From NCBI GenBank assembly GCA_963718065.1, contig CAVQYE010000012.1, forward strand, positions 62,001 through 126,000: 64,000 nucleotides of DNA, read 5' to 3'. How positions within the stretch are numbered: position 1 is the first letter of the stretch; each line of letters opens with the position of its first letter. The position numbers and the translations under genes are program-made. Positions 36,440 to 44,150 of this stretch are shown here, piece by piece. The notes beneath the pieces are model-generated. The model saw only the letters and a program-made list of their open reading frames with translations. It was not told where the DNA came from and made no database searches. Origin of the DNA: CAVPGP01 sp963718065 (GTDB lineage: Bacteria > Actinomycetota > Thermoleophilia > Gaiellales > Gaiellaceae).

Positions 36440-37104
36440 GAGATCGTGTACCCGACGCCGTGAACCGTGTTGATGTTAGGCGCATCGGCGAACGGCGCGA
36501 GCTTCCGCCGGAGGCGAGCGACGTAGGCGTCGAGCGTGTTGTCACGGACGACCGCGCCGTACGGCCAAGCCGTCTGGACGAGCTCGCGCCGTCGGACGGC
36601 CGAGCCGGGGCTCGAGGCGAGGCGGGCCAGCAGGCGGAACTCGGTCGGCGTCAGCGCGATCTTCACTTCGCCGACGAAGGCGGCGTGGGTCACGGGGTCG
36701 AGCCGCAACGAGCCGACCTCCGCCGAGAGGTTCGTCCCGGCCCGTCGGAGCAAGGCGTGCAGGCGCGCGACGACCTCCGCGAAGGCGAACGGCTTGGTGA
36801 CGTAGTCGTCGCCGCCGGCGCTGAACGCAGTGAGGCGATCGGTCACCGCGTCGAGTGCCGTCAAGAAGAGGACCGGCGTCTGCACGCCCCGAGAGCGCAG
36901 CGCCTGACAGACGTCACGGCCGTCCGAGTCCGGCAGGCCAACATCCACGATCAGCACGTCAGGCGCCTCCGACGCGACGCGCTCCAGCAACTCGCCGCCG
37001 GTCGCCGCGCCGGCCGTCTCGAACCCCTCTTCGGCGAGCCCGCGGAGGAGAACGCCTCGCAGGTCGGCGTCGTCTTCTACGACCATCACCTTCGGCCCGA
37101 TCAC
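36436..37104 (-). CDS. OmpR-family response regulator
   Basis: From the GTG at 37104 (VIGPKVMVVEDDADLR) the protein has a receiver domain with phospho-Asp in VLIVDVGLPDSDG, Thr in LFLTALDA and Lys in DDYVTKPF, and a winged-helix DNA-binding domain (IALTPTEFRLLARLAS to VRDNTLDAYVARLRRKL and TVHGVGYTIS). An ATG at 37170 would add 22 non-conserved residues and would place the direct repeat at 37148-37164 inside the coding sequence, so I prefer the GTG. It leads the operon with its kinase and probably regulates itself and the PAP2 gene. Confidence 0.92.
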   Translation of the reverse strand: MIGPKVMVVEDDADLRGVLLRGLAEEGFETAGAATGGELLERVASEAPDVLIVDVGLPDSDGRDVCQALRSRGVQTPVLFLTALDAVTDRLTAFSAGGDDYVTKPFAFAEVVARLHALLRRAGTNLSAEVGSLRLDPVTHAAFVGEVKIALTPTEFRLLARLASSPGSAVRRRELVQTAWPYGAVVRDNTLDAYVARLRRKLAPFADAPNINTVHGVGYTIS

Positions 37105-37147
37105 GCCCGGAGCGTAGCGCCGCTTCTCCGGAAGACCGTCGCTCGCA

Positions 37148-37164
37148 TTCAGGTCGCGTTCAGG
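37148..37164 (-). promoter_or_regulatory. Direct-repeat response-regulator site upstream of the OmpR-type operon
   Basis: TTCAGG is repeated with an 11-base period (37148-37153 and 37159-37164), 44 bases before the GTG start of the response regulator. It shares the TTCAGGT-n-TTCAG pattern with the site before the PAP2 gene, which suggests autoregulation. Confidence 0.5.
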
Positions 37165-37363
37165 GGGCATCTCCTATGCTCGCCCGGCGATGCAGACGCG
37201 CTGCCGCCCACTCTCCGCCGGTTAGCCCTCCCTGCGGTCCGCACCGCCTGCGGCGGCCCGGGCGGCAGCGCGTCACCCCTGACCTGACCTAGCCAACCGC
37301 CGGCTCCGGCTCGGCGCGATCCTCGACTCGCGGCTGAGCGCGCGGGGCGGTACGTCCGCCGGC

Positions 37364-37407
37364 TTGACATATCGACTGTCTTCGATATATTGACGCTTGT
37401 CGATATG
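37364..37407 (+). promoter_or_regulatory. arsR promoter and overlapping ArsR operator
   Basis: TTGACA (37364-37369) and TATATT (37386-37391) are spaced by 16 bases and form a near-consensus promoter. A perfect inverted repeat CATATCGAC / GTCGATATG (37368-37376 and 37399-37407) flanks the -10 box, with a third TCGATAT inside (37382-37388). The right arm contains the ATG of arsR, so a bound repressor would cover the -10 box, the start point and the start codon, and the message would have almost no leader. Confidence 0.75.
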
Positions 37408-37746
37408 ACAGAACTTGCACCTATCGCGTGTTGTGCGCCGCTTGGGGCGCCGAGCATCTCGGACGACGAGGTCGCGGCGACGGCGACGCTCTTCAGCTCG
37501 CTTGCCGACCCCGCCCGGGTCCGGATCGTCAACCTGCTCGCCACGAGCAGCGCAGCCGTCTGTGCGTGCGATCTCCAGCCGGCGCTCGGCCTGTCGCAGC
37601 CGACCGTCAGCCATCACCTGAAGAAGCTCACCGAGTCCGGCCTGCTCGATCGCGAGCAGCGCGGCAAGTGGGCGTTCTACTCGTTGAACCGCAATGCGAT
37701 CGCCCGCTTGTCGGCGGTCGCGGATTTGAAGGGAGCGTGCTGCTGA
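37405..37746 (+). CDS. arsR: ArsR/SmtB-family metalloregulator
   Basis: A 113-residue winged-helix repressor that leaves DNA when arsenite (or antimonite) binds. The metal site is the ELCVCDL-type motif, here AAVCACDLQ, followed by the recognition helix LSQPTVSHHLKKL and the wing GLLDREQRGKWAFYSL. Additional Cys pairs near both ends (IACCAP and KGACC) could also bind arsenic. The ATG at 37405 lies in its own operator. The stop overlaps the arsM start by one base (TGATG). Confidence 0.93.
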   Translation: MTELAPIACCAPLGAPSISDDEVAATATLFSSLADPARVRIVNLLATSSAAVCACDLQPALGLSQPTVSHHLKKLTESGLLDREQRGKWAFYSLNRNAIARLSAVADLKGACC

Positions 37747-38510
37747 TGTCCACCACCGCCGACCAGCTCCGCGAAGAAGTGCGCCGCCACTACGCGGCGT
37801 CCGCTCTGACCGTTCTGCAGGAGACAGGCCGCGGCTGTTGCGGCGCCGACGAGCCCGCCGATGCGCGCTGGGGCGAGGCGCTCTACGACGCGGAGCAGCG
37901 CGGCGAGCTGCCGGACAAGGCGGCGCTCGCGAGCCTCGGCTGCGGCAACCCGACCGCGGTCGCCGAGCTGCGGGAAGGCGAGACCGTGCTCGACCTCGGC
38001 TCGGGTGGCGGCATCGACGTGATCCTCTCGGCGAAGCGCGTCGGCCCGACGGGCAAGGCGTTCGGCCTCGACATGACCGACGAGATGCTCGCGCTCGCGC
38101 GCCTGAACGCCGACGAAGCCGGCGTTTCGAATGCGATCTTCCTCAAAGGCCTGATGGAGGACGTGCCGTTGCCGGCGGAGTCCGTGGACGTCGTCATCTC
38201 GAACTGCGTGATCAACCTCTCGACCGACAAGGCGGCCGTCCTGACCGAGCTCGCGCGCGTGCTCAAGCCCGGCGGCAGGCTCGGGATCAGCGACATCGTC
38301 GCCGAAGACGTGCTCGCACCCGCCGACCGCGCGGAGCGGGGGAGCTTCTGCGGCTGCATCGCAGGAGCGCTCTCCAAGGGCGAATACGAGGCCGGGCTCG
38401 AGGCGGCCGGCTTCGAGGAGATCTCGGTCGAGTTCACCCATCCGGTCGCCGAAGGCATGCACAGCGCGATCGTCCGCGCCCGCAAACCTGGAGAGCTCGT
38501 CTCGAAATGA
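37746..38510 (+). CDS. arsM: Arsenite S-adenosylmethionine methyltransferase
   Basis: Methylates As(III) with SAM, giving volatile or less retained methylarsenicals. The 254-residue protein has SAM motif I TVLDLGSGGGIDVILSAKRV, the acidic residue in GLDMTDEML, and post-I motifs LKPGGRLGISDI. Cysteines expected for arsenic binding are present in GRGCCGADE, SLGCGNPTA, ISNCVINLST and SFCGCIAGAL. It is directly coupled to arsR (TGATG), so it will be induced by arsenite. Confidence 0.93.
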   Translation: MSTTADQLREEVRRHYAASALTVLQETGRGCCGADEPADARWGEALYDAEQRGELPDKAALASLGCGNPTAVAELREGETVLDLGSGGGIDVILSAKRVGPTGKAFGLDMTDEMLALARLNADEAGVSNAIFLKGLMEDVPLPAESVDVVISNCVINLSTDKAAVLTELARVLKPGGRLGISDIVAEDVLAPADRAERGSFCGCIAGALSKGEYEAGLEAAGFEEISVEFTHPVAEGMHSAIVRARKPGELVSK

Positions 38511-38654
38511 GCCTTGAGTCGCAGAGCTGCGCTGGACGACGCGATGCGGCGTCCTCGGTCGCGCCCGTATGAACCAATATGCACGCTCCCTGCGTCCTTG
38601 CCTCACGCCGCCCATCGCAGCCCTTCGACGAAGGATCACTCCGAGACGAGCTCT

Positions 38655-39038
38655 ATGAACGTCCTGTTCGTCTGCATCGGCAACCAGGGCCGCTCGGTGA
38701 TGGCCGAGCGCCTGTTCGAGCGCGCCGTCGCGGGACGCCACGAGGCGCGCTCGGCCGGCAGCCATCCGGGGACAGCGCCGCACGCCGAGGTGCTCGACGC
38801 GCTGCGAGAGGTCGGCGTCGACGCGGCCGACCACGTGCCGCACAAGCTCTCGGACGACGACGTGCAGTGGGCGGACGTCGTCATCGCCACGTGTGACGAC
38901 TCTTGCCCCGTCGTCCCCGGCAAGCGCTACGACAACTGGCAGATCAGCGACCCGATGGGGCGCCCCGCCGACGAGGTGCGCGCGATCCGCGACGAGATCG
39001 CGGGCCGCGTCGACCGCCTGGCCGCCGAGCTCGGTTAG
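38655..39038 (+). CDS. arsC: Arsenate reductase, low-molecular-weight phosphatase type
   Basis: Reduces arsenate to arsenite with thiol relay. The 127-residue protein opens MNVLFVCIGNQGRSVMAERL, the P-loop CxxNxxRS with the catalytic Cys; RSAGSHPG follows, and two further cysteines sit in VIATCDDSCPVVPGK with the Asp loop near WQISDPMG. The three-Cys layout fits thioredoxin- or mycoredoxin-coupled enzymes. It is 144 bases after arsM, so it may share the ars transcript. It converges with the STAS gene with a four-base overlap. Confidence 0.88.
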   Translation: MNVLFVCIGNQGRSVMAERLFERAVAGRHEARSAGSHPGTAPHAEVLDALREVGVDAADHVPHKLSDDDVQWADVVIATCDDSCPVVPGKRYDNWQISDPMGRPADEVRAIRDEIAGRVDRLAAELG

Positions 39039-39409
39039 ATCGCCGCGTCGAGCGCGAGCTCGACCGAGTCGTGGACGCTCAGGTGGCGGTCGAGCCCGGA
39101 GACCGCAAGCGCGCGGCGCGTCTCCGCACCGGGCGCCGCAAGCAGGAATGCGCGCCGGTTCGGGAGCTTGGCGCGACCTTCGACCAGCACGCCGAGCGCG
39201 GTCGAATCGATGAACTCGACCGCTCCGAGGTCGACGACCAGGCGGGCGGGCTCTCGTCCGACGGCCTCGGTGAGAGCTTCGCGCAAGTCAGGCGCGTTGT
39301 AGAGGTCAAGCTCGCCCTGCAGGTGCAGGACGACGGCGCCGTCGCGCTCGGTCACGTCCGCGACCGGTGGTTGCCGAAGACTCCCGTCATCCCCCTGGGC
39401 CCTGCTCAT
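39035..39409 (-). CDS. STAS-domain anti-sigma factor antagonist
   Basis: 124 residues from the ATG at 39409, with GGAG on its strand 11 bases upstream. The STAS fold is clear: VVLHLQGELDLYNAPDLREAL, then VVDLGAVEFIDSTALGVLVEG with the phosphorylatable Ser of the DSxxLG motif, and LAVSGLDRHLSVHDSVELAL at the end. Such proteins release a sigma factor by binding its anti-sigma kinase when unphosphorylated. No partner kinase or sigma gene is adjacent, so its circuit is elsewhere. Confidence 0.88.
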   Translation of the reverse strand: MSRAQGDDGSLRQPPVADVTERDGAVVLHLQGELDLYNAPDLREALTEAVGREPARLVVDLGAVEFIDSTALGVLVEGRAKLPNRRAFLLAAPGAETRRALAVSGLDRHLSVHDSVELALDAAI

Positions 39410-39510
39410 CCCATCGTCTCCTGACCCCGTTTGCCCTCCAACTACCCGCCGCGATTCAAGCATCCAAAACGCGCTGCGGCAAGACTGGGTCGCGGGAGTA
39501 TCATCGGAGG

Positions 39511-40146
39511 ATGGCGCGAGCTCGTCGCCATCAGCGGGTCGCAGCCTCGGTCGCGTTCGCCCTGCTCGCACTCCTCGCGGAGATCGTGGGCCGGAGCGTC
39601 ACGCACCGGGTCGACAGTGCCCTGCACGTCCAAAACCCGCTGCCGGCGTCCGAGGCGTACGCCCCGTTCGTGCTCGCGGGCGTCAAGATCGGGATCGCGC
39701 TCGTGCTCGCGACCGTCGTCTGGCGGTTCCTGCGCGCACACGCGATCGTCCGCAGGTTCGCCCCGCACCGGGCTGCGCCCCGCGTGCGCGTGCGCACGAC
39801 CGTGCGGACCTGGGCGGCCGCGTTCGCCGCCACCTCGATCTGCTTCCTGACCGGCACCGACGTCGCGCGTGCCTCTCAGGGACAGTGGCCGCCGCTGGCG
39901 CCGTGGCTGCACACCTACGCGCTGCCTGTCTTCGCCGTCCTCGCGGTGCTCGTCGCCCTCGCCTGGACAGCCGTCACGAGCTGGCTCGCCGAGTACGAGC
40001 GCTACGCCGAGGACGCGGTCGCTCACGCACTCAAGCGCCTGCGCCCGCCCAACCGCCCGCTGCTTCGCCTGCAGGCCGACACGACACCGCCGCGCCGTCT
40101 CTTCGGCCTCTCTTTCGAGTCGCGCCCGCCGCCGTTGCCGACGTAA
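39511..40146 (+). CDS. Hypothetical membrane protein
   Basis: 211 residues with about four hydrophobic segments (SVAFALLALLAEIVG, FVLAGVKIGIALVLATVVWRF, TWAAAFAATSICFLTG and YALPVFAVLAVLVALAWTAV). A basic segment follows the second helix and the C-terminus is Pro/Arg-rich. I do not recognise a family. It precedes two further membrane proteins and copC-copD on the same strand, so an envelope or metal-related role in that group is possible. The start ATG lies right after CGGAGG, too close to be an ideal ribosome site; CGGGAG further up may serve. Confidence 0.65.
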   Translation: MARARRHQRVAASVAFALLALLAEIVGRSVTHRVDSALHVQNPLPASEAYAPFVLAGVKIGIALVLATVVWRFLRAHAIVRRFAPHRAAPRVRVRTTVRTWAAAFAATSICFLTGTDVARASQGQWPPLAPWLHTYALPVFAVLAVLVALAWTAVTSWLAEYERYAEDAVAHALKRLRPPNRPLLRLQADTTPPRRLFGLSFESRPPPLPT

Positions 40147-40203
40147 CCGCGGGCAGCGCCCACCGCCCGCGGAGTCGTCGTCAATCGACCATGCGGGAGG
40201 AAC

Positions 40204-40485
40204 ATGGAAACCCAGTTCGCAATCGAAGCGGCCGAACGTCGCGCCCGGTGGGTGCGTCTGGTGGCCGTCAAGTCGCTCGGCCCTCTGACCGTGGCCGGCG
40301 GCGTCATCTGGGCGTTCGCGCAGCCCTACCGCGTGACGCTCCTGCATCCGCGGGGCGAGAGCTTCTGGTGGCTCGTGATCGAGCCGCCGCTGCTGGTGAT
40401 CCTCGTCGGCCTCGCGTTCGCGCTCTGTGTCGTGCCGAGCCTCGTCGAAGACCTGGAGGAGGACGACGATGCAGCCGCAGGCTGA
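40204..40485 (+). CDS. Small hypothetical membrane protein
   Basis: 93 residues with two hydrophobic segments (SLGPLTVAGGVIWAFA and LVIEPPLLVILVGLAFALCV) and an acidic end (VEDLEEDDDAAAG). The start has GGGAGGAAC directly upstream. It overlaps the next gene by 17 bases, so both belong to one transcript leading to copC-copD. No family is recognised. Confidence 0.65.
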   Translation: METQFAIEAAERRARWVRLVAVKSLGPLTVAGGVIWAFAQPYRVTLLHPRGESFWWLVIEPPLLVILVGLAFALCVVPSLVEDLEEDDDAAAG

Positions 40486-41053
40486 GATGGTGCACTGGCT
40501 GTTCGCCGCGGGCTTCCTGCTGCTCGCCCTCTTTCTGCTCGCCGAGGCGCTCGTCGGCCCGGCCGTCTGGGCCAAGCGGCGCTGGCGCCTCTACCTGTGG
40601 CCGTCGCTCGTCTTCGGACTGGGCGTCCTGATGTGGCCGGTGATGGCCTTCTACACCAACTCCGCGATCCACATGCTCGCCCACGGTGCCTGGGCGCAGA
40701 CGATGATGGCCGCGGGCGCCGCCGAGCTCGGCCTCGTGCACGGGAAGCTCGAGAGCCGGTGGTGGCGGCTGCTCCTTCCGCTGGCGCTCTTCGTCTCGGG
40801 TGCGGCCTTCCTCGTCCACGAGCAGAACGGCTGGCTCTTCGCGCGCTCTGCGTTCCTGCACCACGCGATCGGCTGGTGGGTCGCAATCGGCGCGATCGTC
40901 CCGCTGCTCCGCGTCTTCCGGCCGCGCTCTCAGGCGCTCGCGGCCGGGTTCGCGATGATCGTCGTCGGCATCTCGGTGCTGCTCTTCGCCGACCGGGACG
41001 CGGCGCCGATCTTCGGTCATCTCTCGCCGCTCGCCGGGAAGCCACACCGATGA
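40469..41053 (+). CDS. Hypothetical multi-pass membrane protein
   Basis: 194 residues with about six hydrophobic segments; conserved-looking His residues occur in IHMLAHGAW, LGLVHGKLE and LHHAIGWW, which could bind a metal or heme. The frame is intact. It ends in ATGA overlap with copC-copD, so it is translationally linked to copper handling. The name is left open because no domain is recognised. Confidence 0.65.
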   Translation: MQPQAEMVHWLFAAGFLLLALFLLAEALVGPAVWAKRRWRLYLWPSLVFGLGVLMWPVMAFYTNSAIHMLAHGAWAQTMMAAGAAELGLVHGKLESRWWRLLLPLALFVSGAAFLVHEQNGWLFARSAFLHHAIGWWVAIGAIVPLLRVFRPRSQALAAGFAMIVVGISVLLFADRDAAPIFGHLSPLAGKPHR

Positions 41054-42362
41054 GACGCCTCCCGCTCATCGCGGGTCTCGCGCTCGCGGCGCTGGTCGTG
41101 CCGGCGCAGGCGTTCGCGCACGCGACGGTGCGTTCGACCTCGCCGGATTACCGGCAGCGGCTCGAGCGGGCGCCGCACGAGGTCGTGCTCCGGTTCGACC
41201 AGGCTGTCGAGCTGCCGGCGATCACCGTCGTCACCGCCGGCGGCAAGGTCGTCTCGCGACCGACGGTGTCGCTCGCGGGCGGCCGCGTCATCGCAGCGCC
41301 GCTCGCTCGGCTGGCGCGCGGCGCCTACACGGTGCGCTGGCACGCGACGTCCGCCGACAGTCACACGGTCTCGGGCGTCTTCACCTTCGGCGTCCGCGCC
41401 GACGCGCCGCTCCCAACCGAGGCCTACGGCTCCTCTGGTCCCACGCGCACCGAGCATGTCGTTCGCTGGGCGTATTTCCTCGCGCTGGCGCTCCTGATCG
41501 GCGGGCTCGGCATGCGGCTTCTCGTCCTGCGCGGGCTGCCGGTGCCTCGCTCGCTCGACCAGCGGCTCGCCCTCGTGACCGGCATCGGCGTCGTCGCGGT
41601 GCTGGAGGTGGGGATCGCGGCGTTCCTGCTGCGGGCCGAGGATGCGCTGCAGCTGCCGTTCGGCGACCTGCTCTACGGCGACCTGTCTCCGATCTCCGGC
41701 GGGACGCGGTTCGGGCATGCGTTCGTCGCGATGACCCTCGGCTACGCGTGCGTCGCGGCGCTGCTCTATCTCGCCTGGCTCCTCGACCGGAGCGAGCTCT
41801 CGTGGGCCGCCTTCGTCATCTCGCTCGGCTTTGCCTCGGGGCTCTCGCTCTCGGGGCATTCGGCGGTCGACCGCGGCTCGTCGTGGCTGTCGCAGCTCGC
41901 CGACTGGGTGCACCTCTCTGCCGCGTCGCTCTGGCTCGGCGGGCTGCTCGCCCTCGTCACGCTGCGTCTGGCCGCTTGCGCCCGGAGCTTCGGCGCCAGG
42001 CCTTCCTGCGGTTCTCGCAGCTCGCGACGGTGCTCGTCGGGCTGCTCGTCGTCGCAGGCGTCTACCTCTCGCTGCTGCGGCTGCCGGAGCTGTCGGATCT
42101 CTGGACCGCGTCGTACGGGCGCGTGCTCCTCGTCAAGCTGTCGCTCGTCTCGATCGCGCTTCTCTGGGGCGCGTTCCACCATTTCGTCGTCCGGCCGGCG
42201 ATCGGGCGGCCCGGCTTCCCGACCGGTCGCATGTCACGGAGCCTCCTGGGTGAGAGCATGGTCGGGGTCGCGATCCTGCTCGTCGCTGCAGTGCTCGTCG
42301 ATTCGAAGCCGCCGGCGCCGTCGCCGTCCAACGGAGTGGAGGTCGCACATGTCAGTCGATGA
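41050..42362 (+). CDS. Fused copper-resistance protein CopC-CopD, frameshifted
   Basis: The signal peptide (LPLIAGLALAALVVPAQAFA) is followed by a mature CopC domain beginning HATVRSTSP, with the N-terminal copper-binding His. The domain continues with VVLRFDQAVE and YTVRWHATSADSHTVSGVF, which carries the second His set. The rest is the CopD membrane domain with about eight helices (HVVRWAYFLALALLIGGLG onward, and LADWVHLSAASLWLGGLLAL with its His). A one-base break near 41985 separates the last third (FLRFSQLATVLVGLLVVAG). The joined length is about 437 residues. It moves or buffers copper across the membrane. Confidence 0.88.
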
Positions 42363-42801
42363 GCGCGTCAAGGAGCTCGGGATCGAGATCCCGGAGCTGC
42401 CCGTCCTGTCGTTCAAGCCGGTGCTTGCGCCCGTGCGCGTGCACGGCGGGCTCGCGTACCTGTCGGGCATGGGGCCGACGGGTATGACGGGGATCGTCGG
42501 CGGCGACGTCACCGTCGAGGAGGGCTACGCCGCGGCGCGCGAGGTCGGCCTCATCGCGCTGCGCCAGATCCTCGACGTGTTCGGCAGCCTGGATGCGGTC
42601 GAGGGCTGGGTGAAGACGCTCTGTCTCATCCGCTCGGCGCCCGGCTTCGGCGACCAGCCGTCGGTCGCGAACGGGTTCAGCGAGCTGATCGTCGAGCTCT
42701 GGGGCGAGGAGCGCGGGCTCTGCGCGCGCAGCGCGATCGGCGTCTCGGAGCTGCCGGGCGGGATCCCGGTCGAGGTCGAGGCGACGGTCGCGCTGAGGTA
42801 G
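42349..42801 (+). CDS. RidA-family protein
   Basis: 150 residues from the ATG at 42349, with GGAGG seven bases upstream; it overlaps the copC-copD end by 14 bases. The YjgF/RidA fold is seen in GLAYLSGMGPTG, ALRQILDVFGSLDAVEGWVK and RSAIGVSELPGGIPVEVEA, where the Arg is the residue that activates the imine. RidA enzymes hydrolyse reactive enamines and imines made by PLP enzymes. The next gene encodes a PLP enzyme of the kynureninase type, which supports that role here. Confidence 0.88.
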   Translation: MSVDERVKELGIEIPELPVLSFKPVLAPVRVHGGLAYLSGMGPTGMTGIVGGDVTVEEGYAAAREVGLIALRQILDVFGSLDAVEGWVKTLCLIRSAPGFGDQPSVANGFSELIVELWGEERGLCARSAIGVSELPGGIPVEVEATVALR

Positions 42802-42810
42802 CCTCGCCGC

Positions 42811-43967
42811 GTGGATCTGCTCGCCTATCGCGACCGCTTTCCGATCCTCGCCGACACGACGTACCTGATCAGCCACTCGCTCGGCCCGATGCCGCGCGAG
42901 GTCGAGGATCGCCTTGCGGAGTACGCGCGGATGTGGCGTGAGCGCGGTGTCCGTGCCTGGGGCGAGGGGTGGTGGCAGATGCCGATGACGGTCGGCGACC
43001 AGGTCGGGCGGATCATCGGCGCCCCGGCGGGCTCGACCGTGATGCACCAGAACGTGACGGTCGCCGAGGAGGTCGTCCTCTCGTGCTTCGGCTTCGCCGG
43101 CGAGCGCAACCGGATCGTCTACGAGGAGGGGCTCTTCCCGAGCGTGCGCTACGTGCAGCAGGCGCAGGCGCGCCGGGGCGCCGAGGTCGTCGTCTGCGAG
43201 AACGACGAGGCGGTGGCGGCTGCGATCGACGAGCGGACGCTGCTCGTCCCGATCAGCCACGTGCTCTACAAGACCGGCGAGATCCAGGACATCGACGCGG
43301 TGATCCGCCGTGCCCACGACGCCGGGGCACATGTCCTGCTCGATTGCTACCAGTCCGCCGGTGTCGTGCCGCTCGACGTGATGGAGCTCGGCGTCGACTT
43401 CGCCGTCGGCGGCTCGGTCAAGTGGCTCCTCGGCGGGCCGGGCAACGGGTGGCTCTACGTCCGGCCCGACCTGGCGGAGCGCCTCGAGCCGATGTTCGCC
43501 GGCTGGCAGGCGCACGCCCGCCCGTTCGCATTCGAGCCGACGATGGAGTACGCCGACGGCTCGGCACGGTTCCTCTCGGGAACGCCGAACGTGCCGGCGC
43601 TCTACGCGGGCACGCCCGGCTACTCGATCCTCGAAGAGGTCGGCATCGAGCGGATCCGCGAGCGCTCGCTCGAGCTGACCAGCCTCCTCGTCGAGCTCCT
43701 CGATGACGCCGGCTTCGAGGTGACGAGCCCGCGCGACCCGGTGCGGCGCGGCGGCTCGGTCGTCTTCCGGACCCGGAGTTCGCGGCCGTCCAGAAGGAGC
43801 TCTCCGAGCGAGGCGTCATCGCCGACCAGCGGCCGGACGCCGGCATCCGTTTCGGCCCGCACTTCTTCAACACGACCGACGAGCTGCGCCACGCCGTCGG
43901 CCAGGCGGTCGATATCGTCGAGTCAGGCGCGTACGAGCAGCACCTCGGCGCCACTGCGATCCACTAG
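42811..43967 (+). CDS. Kynureninase-like PLP-dependent enzyme (aminotransferase class V fold), frameshifted
   Basis: The GTG at 42811 lies ten bases after ridA. The N-terminus has the kynureninase-like ISHSLGPMPREV. PLP-site segments are HVLLDCYQSAGVVPLDV (Asp contacting the ring) and the Lys motif GGSVKWLLGGPGNGWLYV. ARFLSGTPNVPALY is a late family motif. A one-base break near 43770 shifts the last 65 residues, which then read FAAVQKELSERGVIADQRP and IRFGPHFFNTTDEL up to the stop at 43967. The joined length is about 385 residues. Kynurenine cleavage is the default guess; a related beta-lyase activity is possible. Confidence 0.8.
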
Positions 43968-44047
43968 CGCCGCGACATCAGCACGAGCGCGCCGGAGAGC
44001 GTGGCGAAGGGCAGGAGCCCGATGAAGGTGGCGAGCGTCGTGGACAT
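43964..44047 (-). CDS. Candidate 27-residue hydrophobic small protein
   Basis: An ATG-started frame encodes a single hydrophobic helix (FIGLLPFATLSGALVLM) ending in Arg-Arg. No ribosome-binding site is seen before it (the upstream bases are pyrimidine-rich), and its stop lies in the CTAG shared with the convergent kynureninase-like gene. It may be chance. Confidence 0.2.
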   Translation of the reverse strand: MSTTLATFIGLLPFATLSGALVLMSRR

Positions 44048-44150
44048 GGGGAGGAGCCTACGGTCGGCCCGACCGGGATTCGTCGGCCTCGCGCACGATC
44101 CTGCGTCCCTCTTGCGGATGATTCGCCGGGCGGGTCCGTAGGCTCACGTC

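Noticed and set aside
37105..37170. ATG at 37170 as start of the OmpR-type regulator
   Set aside because: It adds 22 residues without family similarity and would bury the direct-repeat site in coding sequence; the GTG at 37104 fits better.
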